A model generated the notes under the pieces. That model searched no databases and was not told the DNA's origin. It saw nothing but the letters and a program-made list of their open reading frames with translations. Both the position numbers and the translations under genes were made by a program. This document shows positions 8,679 through 16,973 of a stretch of DNA of 64,000 nucleotides, one piece after another. Source of the stretch: Sphingomonas sp. Leaf9 (GTDB lineage Bacteria; Pseudomonadota; Alphaproteobacteria; Sphingomonadales; Sphingomonadaceae); NCBI RefSeq assembly GCF_001421355.1, contig NZ_LMKC01000005.1, positions 11,001 to 75,000 of the forward strand. The letters are read 5' to 3'. Every line of letters starts with the position of its first letter. Position 1 is the stretch's first letter.

Positions 8679-8709
8679 AGTCTTCTCTCCGGCGGGATGC
8701 CCGCTTGGG

Positions 8710-10068
8710 TTATTTCCTGGCGGCCTTGGCGGCAGCCTGCTTGTGGCGGAAGCGCTTGGCCCAGCCGGGATGGTCGGCGCGTTCGGCACGGACCAGCGCC
8801 AGCGCGTCGCCCTCGACATCGCGGGTCACGACCGATCCGGCGGCGACCAGCGCGCCGTCGCCGATCTTCACCGGCGCGACCAGCGCGCTGTTCGACCCGA
8901 TGAACGCGCCCTCGCCGATCTCGGTACGGTATTTGAAGAAGCCGTCATAGTTGCAGGTGATCGTGCCCGCGCCGATGTTGACGTTCGCCCCGACCGTCGC
9001 GTCGCCGAGATAGGTCAGGTGATTGGCCTTGGCGCCAACACCCAGCGTCGTGTTCTTCACCTCGACGAAATTGCCGACGCGACTCCCCTCGCCCAGCACC
9101 GCGCCGGGGCGCAGGCGGGCATAGGGGCCGACGTCCGCCTTTGCCGCAACGGTCGCGCCCTCCAGATGGCTGAAGGCGTGGATCGTCACATTGTCGGCGA
9201 TGGTCACGCCGGGGCCGAACACGACGTTCGGTTCGATCGTCACATCGCGGCCGAGCTGCGTGTCGTGCGCGAAGAACACGGTGTCGGGCGCGACCAGCGT
9301 CACGCCATCGGCCATGGCGCGCGCGCGGCGTTTGCCCTGCCACGCGCTTTCCACCGCTGCCAGTTCGGCGCGGCTGTTGATGCCGGCCACTTCGTCGGCC
9401 GCCGTCTCGATCACCACCGCGCCGCGCCCGTCGGCGATGGCGAGCATGACGATATCAGGCAGGTAATATTCGCCGGCGGCATTGTCGTTGCCGACCCGCT
9501 CCAGCAGCGCCCACAGGTCGGCCGAGCGCACCGCGGTCACGCCGCTGTTGCACAGGTTCACCGCGCGTTCGTCGGCGCTGGCGTCCTTATATTCGACCAT
9601 CTTGGCGATGTTGCCGGCGTCGTCGGCGATGATCCGGCCATAGGCGGCTGCATCGGCGGGGCGGAAGCCCAGCACCGCGACCGCCGGAGCGTCGGCTTCG
9701 TCCAGCCGCGCGGTCAGGCGGGCGACGGTATCCGCCGACAACAGCGGCGTATCGCCGAAACAGACCAGCACGATGCCGTCATGGTCGGCCAGCGTTTCCT
9801 TCGCCTGCAGCGCCGCGTGGGCGGTGCCCAATTGCTCGCGCTGCCATGCAATCTCCACGCCGCGCCCGGCGACCGCCTGTTCCACCTGTTCGCCGACCGC
9901 GCCGACGATCACCACCCGGCGGGTGACGTTCGCGGCGGACAGGCTGTCGAGCAGGTGAAACAGCATCGGCTGGCCGGCGAGCGGGTGCAGCACCTTGTGC
10001 TTCGTCGACTTCATGCGGGTGCCCTGCCCGGCGGCAAGGATCACGGCGGCGATCGGTTGTGCGCTCAT
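8710..10068 (-). CDS. glmU: Bifunctional GlmU: GlcN-1-P acetyltransferase / GlcNAc-1-P uridyltransferase
   Basis: A 452-residue enzyme producing UDP-N-acetylglucosamine. The N-terminal uridyltransferase domain starts AAVILAAGQGTRMKSTKHKVL; later GDTPLLS and EYKDAS, and GEYYLPDI, are recognisable. From about residue 250 a left-handed beta-helix acetyltransferase follows (EPNVVFGPGVTIADNVTIHAFS, VNIGAGTITCNYDG, the latter carrying the acceptor-site residues). The start MSAQPIAAV was preferred over an upstream in-frame codon 6 residues earlier on family length. It leads the glmU-glmS operon and is divergent from the HAD phosphatase gene 59 bp away. Confidence 0.97.
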   Translation of the reverse strand: MSAQPIAAVILAAGQGTRMKSTKHKVLHPLAGQPMLFHLLDSLSAANVTRRVVIVGAVGEQVEQAVAGRGVEIAWQREQLGTAHAALQAKETLADHDGIVLVCFGDTPLLSADTVARLTARLDEADAPAVAVLGFRPADAAAYGRIIADDAGNIAKMVEYKDASADERAVNLCNSGVTAVRSADLWALLERVGNDNAAGEYYLPDIVMLAIADGRGAVVIETAADEVAGINSRAELAAVESAWQGKRRARAMADGVTLVAPDTVFFAHDTQLGRDVTIEPNVVFGPGVTIADNVTIHAFSHLEGATVAAKADVGPYARLRPGAVLGEGSRVGNFVEVKNTTLGVGAKANHLTYLGDATVGANVNIGAGTITCNYDGFFKYRTEIGEGAFIGSNSALVAPVKIGDGALVAAGSVVTRDVEGDALALVRAERADHPGWAKRFRHKQAAAKAARK

Positions 10069-10127
10069 GCGGGCAGTCTGTGGCACACGACCCTTGCCAA
10101 TTCCATATCACGCGCGCCAATGCGGCG

Positions 10128-10799
10128 ATGATGACAAAGATTTCATTCGATATCGTCGGCTTCGACCTCGACGGGACGTTCGTCGATACCAGCGGCGACC
10201 TGACCGACGCGGTGAACCATGCGCTGGGCGATGCGGGCCGCCCGCTGCTGACCCGCCAACGGGTCATTCCGATGATCGGCGGCGGGGCGAAGCATATGCT
10301 GCGCCAGGGGATGGAGGCGACCGGCGGGTGCGACGAGGCGGAACTGACCCGGCTCCACCGCCTGCTCCTCGATTATTACGAAGCGCATATCGCAGTGCAT
10401 TCGCGGCCCTTCCCCGGGGCGATGGCGGCGCTCGACCAGCTCGACGCGATGGGGGTCACGGTCGCGATCGTCACCAACAAGCTGGAGGGGCTGGCGCGGC
10501 GGTTGCTGGACGAACTCGACCTCACCCGCCGCTTTGCCTGCATCATCGGCGGCGACACGCTGGGGCCGGGCAAGTCGAAGCCCAATCGTGCGCCGATCGA
10601 TGCGATGATCGCGGAGTGTGGCGGCGGACGCGCGGCGTTCGTCGGCGATTCGCATTTCGATATCGATGCCGCGAAGAATGCCGGCATTCCGAACATCGCC
10701 TGTTCGTTCGGGTTTCTGATGCAGCCGGTCGCGGACCTCGGCGCCGACGCGGTGATCGACCATTTCGACGAACTGATCCCGACGCTGGCTAGGCTGTAG
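10128..10799 (+). CDS. HAD-family phosphatase, phosphoglycolate phosphatase-like
   Basis: A 223-residue haloacid dehalogenase hydrolase. Motif I is FDLDGTFVDT (nucleophile Asp, then Asp, about residues 11-20), motif II VAIVTNK, and motif III/IV GPGKSKPNRAP followed by FVGDSHFDIDAAKNAG. A helical cap lies between I and II. This resembles Gph/PGP enzymes that clear 2-phosphoglycolate, but close relatives use pyrophosphate or sugar phosphates, so no symbol is given. The start is one of two adjacent ATGs (10128, 10131). It is divergent from glmU and ends just before a short hairpin at 10809. Confidence 0.88.
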   Translation: MMTKISFDIVGFDLDGTFVDTSGDLTDAVNHALGDAGRPLLTRQRVIPMIGGGAKHMLRQGMEATGGCDEAELTRLHRLLLDYYEAHIAVHSRPFPGAMAALDQLDAMGVTVAIVTNKLEGLARRLLDELDLTRRFACIIGGDTLGPGKSKPNRAPIDAMIAECGGGRAAFVGDSHFDIDAAKNAGIPNIACSFGFLMQPVADLGADAVIDHFDELIPTLARL

Positions 10800-10808
10800 G
10801 CACCTCCC

Positions 10809-10835
10809 GTCACCCCAAGCTTGACCCGGAGTGAC
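10809..10835. repeat. Short GTCACCCC palindrome
   Basis: gtcacccc...ggagtgac with a central aagctt, immediately 3' of the HAD phosphatase stop. It shares both arms with the longer element at 1960-2042. No T run follows. Confidence 0.65.
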
Positions 10836-10898
10836 GGAAGGGAGTGCGGAACCGACCCCGCCCCCGAACGCTCCGACCGCGACCATAGGAGAACTGCC

Positions 10899-11684
10899 AT
10901 GACCCGCCCCGTCGCCCTCATCACCGGCGCATCGTCCGGTATCGGTCTCAGCTTCGCGCATCACCTGGCGCGCACCGGCCACGATCTCGTCATCGTCGCC
11001 CGGCGCGAAGACCGGCTGCGCGACCTCGCCGAACAGCTGTCGGTCGACCACGGCATCGATATCGAGGTGATCGCCGCCGACCTCGCCGACCCCGATGACC
11101 TCGACGTCGTGGAGGAACGGCTGGAGGCCGGCGATCCGATCGCGCTGTTCGTCAACAATGCCGGCTTCGCCGCGATGGGCAAGGTCGGCGAAGGCGACCG
11201 CGACGACATGACTGACATGCTGCTGCTGAACGTCGTCGCGTTCAGCCGGCTGGCCGATGCGGCGATGGCCGGCATGAAGCGCACCGGCACCGGCACGATC
11301 ATCAATGTCGGGTCGGGCACATTGTTCACCAAGATGCCGGGCTATGCCGGCTATGGCGCGTCCAAGGCCTATGTCACCTATTATACCCGTACGATGCAAG
11401 CCGAGGCGAAGGGCGGCGATATCCGCGTCCAGCTGCTGATCCCCGGCGTCACCGCGACCGATTTCCACCATGTCGCGGGCAAGAGCATCGACGATTTCCC
11501 GCCCGAGCGCGTGATGGAGCCGGACGATCTGGTCGTCGCCTCGCTGCGCGCGCTGGAACTGGGCGAGGCGGTGTGCATCCCGTCGCTGCCCGATATCGCC
11601 GACTGGGAAGCGCTGGAGGCGGCCGAGGCGAAGATCGCGCCGAATGCGTCGCGGGACAAGGTAGCGGATCGGTATCACGCCTGA
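10899..11684 (+). CDS. Short-chain dehydrogenase/reductase (SDR) family protein
   Basis: A 261-residue classical SDR oxidoreductase. The cofactor motif TGASSGIG is at about residues 8-15, followed by ARRED (Arg suggests NADPH preference), NNAGFA, the catalytic Ser in INVGSGT and the catalytic Tyr/Lys in YGASKAYV. The sequence resembles the DltE/YqjQ-like SDR group. The physiological substrate is unknown. ATG at 10899 has AGGAGA 6 bp upstream. It is flanked by short palindromic elements on both sides and is not obviously in an operon. Confidence 0.88.
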   Translation: MTRPVALITGASSGIGLSFAHHLARTGHDLVIVARREDRLRDLAEQLSVDHGIDIEVIAADLADPDDLDVVEERLEAGDPIALFVNNAGFAAMGKVGEGDRDDMTDMLLLNVVAFSRLADAAMAGMKRTGTGTIINVGSGTLFTKMPGYAGYGASKAYVTYYTRTMQAEAKGGDIRVQLLIPGVTATDFHHVAGKSIDDFPPERVMEPDDLVVASLRALELGEAVCIPSLPDIADWEALEAAEAKIAPNASRDKVADRYHA

Positions 11685-11686
11685 AG

Positions 11687-11824
11687 CTCCTCCCCGGCAC
11701 GGGGAGGGGGACCATGCGCAGCATGGTGGAGGGGGGTGTCGGCATACGGCACCGTTGCGTTGCGCGGCCAACCCCCTCCACCATCCGCTGCGCGGACGGT
11801 CCCCCTCCCCGTGCCGGGGAGGAA
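11687..11824. repeat. Long palindromic element, copy 2
   Basis: Second copy of the ~130-bp palindrome: outer arms ctccccggcacggggag / ctccccgtgccggggag, inner gggggaccatgcgcagcatggtgga and a central gttgcgttgcgcggc. It starts 3 bp after the SDR stop codon and ends 79 bp before wecB, both on the plus strand. Confidence 0.88.
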
Positions 11825-11902
11825 CGATTCGCCCACCAATTATTAAGCTCCCGCGGCTACATCGGCCATGATAGCGACCAGTTCAGGTCGCGGGGGCGTG
11901 TG

Positions 11903-13027
11903 ATGGGTCAGCGGGTGCAGCGAGTGTTGGTCGTCTTCGGCACGCGGCCCGAGGCGATCAAGCTGTTCCCGCTGATCCACGCCCTGCGCGCCCATCCCGG
12001 TTTCGACACCCGCGTCGTCGTGACCGCACAGCATCGCGAGATGCTGGACCAGGTGATGGAGTTCGCCGGGATCGCCCCCGATATCGACCTGAACATTATG
12101 ACCGCCGGCCAGTCGCTCGACGGCCTGACCGCGCGGCTGCTGGATGCGCTGGGTCCGGTGTTCGACGCGGAGCAGCCCGACCGGGTGATCGTGCAGGGCG
12201 ACACCGCCACCGCGATGGTGGCCGCGCTTGCCGCCTATTACCGCAAGGTGCCCGTCGCCCATGTCGAGGCGGGCCTGCGCAGCCACGACATTTATCACCC
12301 CTGGCCCGAAGAGGTGAACCGCAAGATCGTCGGCAGCATCGCCGATCTGCACTTCGCCCCGACGCAGACCGCCGCTGACGCGCTGCTGGCCGAGAATGTG
12401 CCGGCGAGCCGCGTGCTGGTGACCGGCAACACCGTCATCGACGCGCTACACATGGCGCGCGAACGCCTTGCCGCCGAACCGCAGCGAACGGAAGGACTGA
12501 ACGAACTGGCCGATCGGTTTGCGGGCAAGCGCGTGGTGCTGGTCACGACCCATCGCCGCGAGAATTTCGGCGGCGGCATGGAGAATATCGCCCGCGCCAT
12601 CGCCCGCATCGCTGCGCGCGAGGATGTCGGCGTGATCTTTCCGGTCCATCCCAACCCGCAGGTGCGCTCCGTCATGGACGCGATCCTCGGTGACAATCCG
12701 CGCGTGGCGATGATCGGCCCGCAGGATTATCCGCATTTCGTCCGCCTGCTCGACCTGTGCCACCTCGTCCTGACCGATTCGGGCGGGGTGCAGGAGGAAG
12801 CACCCGGCCTCGGCAAGCCGGTACTGGTGATGCGCGAGACGACCGAGCGTCCCGAGGGCGTGATGGCCGGCACCGCCAAGCTGATCGGATCGGACGAGGA
12901 CCGCATCGTCGCCGAAGTCGGTACGCTGCTCGACGACCCCCATGCCTATGCCGCGATGGCACGGGCGCATAACCCTTTCGGAGACGGCCATGCCTCCGCC
13001 CGCATCGTGGAGACCCTCTATGCTTGA
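11903..13027 (+). CDS. wecB: UDP-N-acetylglucosamine 2-epimerase (non-hydrolysing)
   Basis: A 374-residue cytosolic epimerase interconverting UDP-GlcNAc and UDP-ManNAc. It has a GT-B-type double Rossmann fold: N-terminal VVFGTRPEAIKL, VVTAQHREMLDQV, QGDTATAM and HVEAGLRSHD, then C-terminal THRRENFG, FPVHPNPQVR and TDSGGVQEEAPGLGKPVL with the catalytic and substrate-contact His/Arg/Glu residues. ATG at 11903 was chosen from the MGQRVQRVLVVFGT start. It overlaps wecC by 8 bp, so the pair makes UDP-ManNAc and then UDP-ManNAcA for a surface glycan. No glycosyltransferases accompany it in this window. Confidence 0.96.
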   Translation: MGQRVQRVLVVFGTRPEAIKLFPLIHALRAHPGFDTRVVVTAQHREMLDQVMEFAGIAPDIDLNIMTAGQSLDGLTARLLDALGPVFDAEQPDRVIVQGDTATAMVAALAAYYRKVPVAHVEAGLRSHDIYHPWPEEVNRKIVGSIADLHFAPTQTAADALLAENVPASRVLVTGNTVIDALHMARERLAAEPQRTEGLNELADRFAGKRVVLVTTHRRENFGGGMENIARAIARIAAREDVGVIFPVHPNPQVRSVMDAILGDNPRVAMIGPQDYPHFVRLLDLCHLVLTDSGGVQEEAPGLGKPVLVMRETTERPEGVMAGTAKLIGSDEDRIVAEVGTLLDDPHAYAAMARAHNPFGDGHASARIVETLYA

Positions 13028-14273
13028 ACAGCGGATCACCGCCGCCGACACCTATGATGTCTGCGTCGTGGGGCTGGGCTATATCGGCCTGCCGACCGCC
13101 GCCGTCGTCGCCCGGTCGGGCGCGCGGGTCATCGGCATCGACGTCAGCCAGCATGTCGTGGATACGGTGGCGCGCGGCGATATCCATATCGAGGAGGCCG
13201 ATCTCGACACGCTGGTGCGCGACGTGGTGCTGCTCGGCCGGCTGAGCACCGCGACCGCGCCGGCGCCGTCCGATATCTTCGTCATCGCGGTGCCGACGCC
13301 GTTCGGGCCGGGCCATGTGCCGGACCTCAGCTATGTCCTGAACGCCACCCGCGCGATCGCGCCGGTGCTGGAAAAGGGCAATACGGTGATCCTCGAATCG
13401 ACCAGCCCGGTCGGGACTACCGAACAGATTCGCGACCTGCTAGCCGAACTACGCCCCGACCTCGCGATGCCCGGCATGTCGGATGCGCCCGACATTGCCG
13501 TCGCCTATTGCCCGGAGCGTGTGCTGCCCGGCCGGATCATCCTCGAACTCGTCTCCAACGAACGCTCGATCGGCGGGATCACCCCGGCGTGCGCGGAAGC
13601 CGCGTGCGGCTTCTATCGCCGTTTCGTCGAGGGGGCCTGCACCGTCACCACCGCGCGGACGGCGGAAATGGTCAAGCTGGTCGAAAATACCAGCCGCGAC
13701 GTCGCCATCGCTTTCGCCAACGAACTGTCGATCGTGTGCGACAAGATGGAGCTGAACGTGTGGGACGTGATCGAGCTGGCCAACCGCCATCCGCGCGTCA
13801 ACATCCTGAAGCCGGGTCCGGGCGTCGGCGGGCACTGCATCGCGGTCGATCCGTGGTTCATCGTCGATGCTGCGCCCGAACAGACCCCGCTGATCCGCAC
13901 CGCGCGCGAAGTGAACGACGGCAAGGTCGATCACGTCGTCGGCCGCACCGTCGCGATGCTGGAGGCGTCGCCGGACGCCCGCGCCTCTTTGCTGGGCCTC
14001 GCGTTCAAGGCGGACATTGACGACCTGCGCGAAAGCCCGGCGGTGAAGGTCGCACAGGCGCTGATCGCGCGCTACGGCGACCGCATCGATCTGGTCGAAC
14101 CGTTCGTAACCGCCCTGCCCCGGTCGCTCGACGGCGGGCGGCTGGTGTCGCTGGAGGAGGGGTTGGTGAACGACATCCTCGTCGTGCTGGTCGACCATAG
14201 CGTGTTCAAGGGCGTGCCGGTCGAGGCACTCGAAGGCAAGCAGGTGTACGATACGCGGGGGATGTGGCGGTAG
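13020..14273 (+). CDS. wecC: UDP-N-acetyl-D-mannosamine dehydrogenase
   Basis: A 417-residue NAD-dependent UDP-sugar dehydrogenase that oxidises C6 of UDP-ManNAc twice. The N-terminal Rossmann motif is VVGLGYIGLPTA (about 17-28). The family signature VPTPF is at about 91-95, the catalytic Cys273 sits in GPGVGGHCIAVDP, and the C-terminal LGLAFKADIDDLRESPA binds UDP-sugar. The start overlaps the wecB stop, and the downstream flank holds nothing recognisable. Pairing with wecB makes the ManNAcA assignment much more likely than UDP-glucose dehydrogenase. Confidence 0.94.
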   Translation: MLEQRITAADTYDVCVVGLGYIGLPTAAVVARSGARVIGIDVSQHVVDTVARGDIHIEEADLDTLVRDVVLLGRLSTATAPAPSDIFVIAVPTPFGPGHVPDLSYVLNATRAIAPVLEKGNTVILESTSPVGTTEQIRDLLAELRPDLAMPGMSDAPDIAVAYCPERVLPGRIILELVSNERSIGGITPACAEAACGFYRRFVEGACTVTTARTAEMVKLVENTSRDVAIAFANELSIVCDKMELNVWDVIELANRHPRVNILKPGPGVGGHCIAVDPWFIVDAAPEQTPLIRTAREVNDGKVDHVVGRTVAMLEASPDARASLLGLAFKADIDDLRESPAVKVAQALIARYGDRIDLVEPFVTALPRSLDGGRLVSLEEGLVNDILVVLVDHSVFKGVPVEALEGKQVYDTRGMWR

Positions 14274-14340
14274 GTATCGTCACTCCGTCGTAGGCTGATG
14301 GCGAACCGGCCGGATTTGAAGGTTTGCGAAAGGGTGGCTT

Positions 14341-14709
14341 TCAGGAAGCGATCATCAAGAACCCGACAACTCGGGCATCGTTCCGAAGTCGTTTTTCGGC
14401 ATCCAAAGATGCCCCACGCGCAATTAATATCTTTGATATTTTCCAGTGCTTCTGCCAACCGGTATAGTGCAAAGCAGTATATCCCATTTCGCCCTTGATG
14501 TTTGGATCTATGCCGGCGTCGAGGAGTAAGGCTACAGCTTCAATATCCCCACGATACGCCGCTATATGAAGCACCCCATCACCTCCGGAATCCTTGTACG
14601 TTAGCGGATCGATAGGCGCTAAGGGATCGTCACCCTCATAGTTGATCAGATCGGCGAAGCGACTCTGCAGGGTTGCGACTTGATCAGGCGAAATCTGTGT
14701 CGATGACAT
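14341..14709 (-). CDS. Ankyrin-repeat protein with apparent C-terminal frameshift
   Basis: As read, a 122-residue protein with two ankyrin repeats (residues ~44-71, GDGVLHIAAYRGDIEAVALL; ~76-105, GYTALHYTGWQKHWKISKIL). It is visibly less GC-rich than its neighbours. The last ~17 residues do not look like an ankyrin C-terminus. Removing one base from the 5-base T run at 14392-14396 instead yields ENDFGTMPELSGS, the usual loop of a third repeat, ending at 14355 (about 117 residues). Either a real +1 mutation or a homopolymer sequencing error. Function unknown; such proteins often mediate protein binding. Confidence 0.8.
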   Translation of the reverse strand: MSSTQISPDQVATLQSRFADLINYEGDDPLAPIDPLTYKDSGGDGVLHIAAYRGDIEAVALLLDAGIDPNIKGEMGYTALHYTGWQKHWKISKILIARGASLDAEKRLRNDARVVGFLMIAS

Positions 14710-14820
14710 TTTTCCTGCTCCTGATGGTCATACAACATGAGCGAGGGGCGACTTTAGGACAAGCCATACGGCGGCGCTAATGGCGAACTTTAGGCGAAAG
14801 CAGCCGCAACCACCGAAGAC

Positions 14821-15825
14821 CTATTTCTTCCGAAACTTCGTCCACAGGTGCCGTGCCAGCATCGCGGGCGGCATCCGGAGCCAGTGCGAGCGGACATAGA
14901 AACCCAACTCGGTGCCCTTGTGCCGCAACCGCCCCCAGCCGTCGCGCGCCAATAGCCGCCGGGCGAACAGGGCGTCCGACGCCACCGGATCGCCGCCGCC
15001 CGGCGTCCCGTAAATCCGCCGCGCCAGCCGGAGCGCCCGCGCGACCGCCGCCGACAGTTCGTGCCGTGCCGCCCGCTCCGTCAACGACGCCGCGAACCCT
15101 GCGTCGCGATCCGAAAACTCGCGTACCAGCCGGTCGATGTCCCAAAGGTTGCGCAAGCCACCCTGCAGATCGCCATCGGCGAACAGGTGGGCGGCGGCGT
15201 GGACCACCATGTCTTCCGGGCACAGCACCGACAGCCCGTTGCCCAGCGGCACCGCGTCCGCGATCAGCAGCGCCGCATTGGGCGTCGGCCGTGCGGTCGG
15301 GGGCAGGATCGTGTGGTGGACGTCGATCATCCGGTCGCGCGTCCGGTGGATCAGCGGCGGCAGCTCGTGCATCCAGCGGCGGTAATAGGCGTCGTCATAG
15401 GGGTCGGGCTTCACCCATTCCCACCCCGCCGCGAGCAACGCCGCCTCCACCGCGTCCAGCGCCTCGCGTGGCACGAGGATGTCGAGGTCGCCGATCGCAC
15501 GCCCCCGCCCGGCATCGAGCCCGGCGGCGACGAAGGCGGTGCCCTTCAACAGCACGATCGGGACACCCAGCGGGGCGAGCGCACGACGCGCGGCTTCCGC
15601 CTCCCACAATGCCGCCACCCGCCCCTGTTCGGCGGACGCGCGGGCGTCGGACAGGAGGCGTGCGACGGCGGGCGGCATGTCGATCCCGTCGAGCCGGGTG
15701 GCAACGCTGCCGATCAACTGTTCCGCCCGCGCAGCCGCGATCAGCGCGTTCCAGCTGTCGGCGGAATCCATACCGTCCCACAACTCGGGATCGGCCAGCG
15801 CGCCGGCCGTCCTGGCATCCGTCAT
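14821..15825 (-). CDS. Nucleotidyltransferase-family protein of the HPr-rel-A cluster
   Basis: A 334-residue protein of the uncharacterised nucleotidyltransferase (NTP_transf_5-like) family. The core motif is GVPIVLLKGTAFVAAG followed by RAIGDLDILVPRE, with the two metal-binding aspartates at D113 and D115; IDVHHTILPP and HAAAHLFADGD follow. The family is predicted to transfer a nucleotide or nucleotidyl group, but no substrate is known to me. Its start overlaps the stop of the HprK-related kinase gene (ATGA), making it the last gene of a four-gene operon. About 110 bp upstream of the ankyrin gene on the same strand. Confidence 0.85.
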   Translation of the reverse strand: MTDARTAGALADPELWDGMDSADSWNALIAAARAEQLIGSVATRLDGIDMPPAVARLLSDARASAEQGRVAALWEAEAARRALAPLGVPIVLLKGTAFVAAGLDAGRGRAIGDLDILVPREALDAVEAALLAAGWEWVKPDPYDDAYYRRWMHELPPLIHRTRDRMIDVHHTILPPTARPTPNAALLIADAVPLGNGLSVLCPEDMVVHAAAHLFADGDLQGGLRNLWDIDRLVREFSDRDAGFAASLTERAARHELSAAVARALRLARRIYGTPGGGDPVASDALFARRLLARDGWGRLRHKGTELGFYVRSHWLRMPPAMLARHLWTKFRKK

Positions 15826-16685
15826 GCGAGGTCACCCCACAACCGCTCCACCAGCGCCAGCGCGGTGTCGGTATCGGGATAGTCGATCGCCCGCACCAGT
15901 ATCCGCCCGACCAGCCCGGTCAGCGCATCGAACCCGCGTTCGCCCATCGCGACATAATTGGTCGACGCCTGGGTCAGCCGCACAAAGGTTTCGGCCGGCT
16001 CGACGGATCGCACCGCCTCCGCCTGCCCAAAGGTCGGGAACAGCAGCAGCGCCGGGGCGGCCGGCCGGTCCATCGCGGCGATCGCGGCGGCATCGGGGAC
16101 GAGGTGGCGGATATCGCCCTTGGGCGTGGCGGCCAGCAGCGGCCCGAACCGCCCGGTGGGCGCGGCGCGCTCCATCACGCCGATCGCCTCGTTCTTCAGG
16201 CTGACGAGCCGGGGAAAGGCATGGATGTGGCCCGTCGCCGGGTCGAGCAGCGCGAATTCGTCGCCCATCAACCGCCAGCCGCGCGTCATCAGCAGCGCCG
16301 CCAGCGTCGATTTGCCCGCGCCCGATTCGCCGGTCATCAGCAGCGCGCGCCCGTCGCGCTCGACGGCGGAGGCGTGGAGGAGCAGATACCGCCGCTGCGC
16401 GAGCGCCATCTGCAGGTTCATTCCCATCTCCGCTGCCAACAGCCCCTGTGCCAGCGGCAACGGGGCGGCGTCGGGAATGGTGAAGTCGCCGCCGATCATC
16501 ACCGATGGCCGCACGAACCGCCGCCACGGCCGCGCGGCGAACAGGCGGACGTTGAAGTCGACGATGCCGTCCGCCGGCTGCGGATAGTCGCGATAGAGAT
16601 CGCGCAACTGGTCGATGGGGCCGCGCCAGTTGCTGCCGATGCGGAATCCCACCGGCCCGATGCGCAGCGTCGTCGCGTACCTCAT
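15822..16685 (-). CDS. HprK-related kinase A
   Basis: A 287-residue P-loop kinase-like protein related to the C-terminal half of HPr kinase/phosphorylase. It has HASAV at 104-108, Walker A GESGAGKST at 119-127, a Walker-B-like GDEFALLD at 141-148, and PRLVSLKNEAI, typical of the HprK-related group. It lacks a PTS-type HPr partner nearby, so its phosphoacceptor is unknown; a peptide or small protein encoded in the same operon is a plausible target (inference). It overlaps both neighbours by 4 bp (PqqD-like upstream, nucleotidyltransferase downstream), which implies tight translational coupling. Confidence 0.88.
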   Translation of the reverse strand: MRYATTLRIGPVGFRIGSNWRGPIDQLRDLYRDYPQPADGIVDFNVRLFAARPWRRFVRPSVMIGGDFTIPDAAPLPLAQGLLAAEMGMNLQMALAQRRYLLLHASAVERDGRALLMTGESGAGKSTLAALLMTRGWRLMGDEFALLDPATGHIHAFPRLVSLKNEAIGVMERAAPTGRFGPLLAATPKGDIRHLVPDAAAIAAMDRPAAPALLLFPTFGQAEAVRSVEPAETFVRLTQASTNYVAMGERGFDALTGLVGRILVRAIDYPDTDTALALVERLWGDLA

Positions 16686-16966
16686 GCCGGTTCGTCCAGG
16701 CGCTCGACCAGCCCGGTTTCGACCAGCTCGTCCAGCCGCGCGATCAACGCCGCCGCGTCGCCATCGGGCAGGTCGAACCGTTCGGCCAGCGCCGCCAGCA
16801 AGTCTTCCGCGGTCATCGCCCGGTCGGCCAGCAGGTCGAGGATTTCGGGCACCGGCGGCGCCACGACATGGGTCTGCCCCGATGCGCGGTGGTAAAGCAC
16901 GCTCAATCGGTCGAGCGGCACGATGCGCAAAGCAACCGCCGGCGGCGCGCGATAGCGTGCCGGCAC
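16682..16966 (-). CDS. HPr-rel-A system PqqD-family peptide chaperone
   Basis: A 94-residue winged-helix PqqD relative. Starting from GTG at 16966 it reads VPARYRAPP and then contains the PqqD-like LDRLSVLYHRASGQTHVV and EILDLLADRAMTAEDLLAAL, with a C-terminal helix pair. PqqD proteins hold leader peptides for modifying enzymes. The GTG start was chosen because it lies 7 bp after the stop of the exported-protein gene and gives the expected family length; upstream in-frame sequence is translated nonsense of that gene. Overlaps the kinase gene by 4 bp. The family name is recalled; its biochemical role is not established. Confidence 0.85.
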   Translation of the reverse strand: MPARYRAPPAVALRIVPLDRLSVLYHRASGQTHVVAPPVPEILDLLADRAMTAEDLLAALAERFDLPDGDAAALIARLDELVETGLVERLDEPA

Positions 16967-16973
16967 GGCCGGT

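Noticed and set aside
6855..8709. Possible glmS riboswitch/ribozyme upstream of glmS
   Set aside because: Only 31 bp separate glmU and glmS, too short for the ribozyme, and the element is not expected in this group.
6924..8903. 659-codon open frame on the plus strand
   Set aside because: Shadow of glmS; composition dominated by Arg, Asp and Ala with no motif, while glmS on the other strand is complete.
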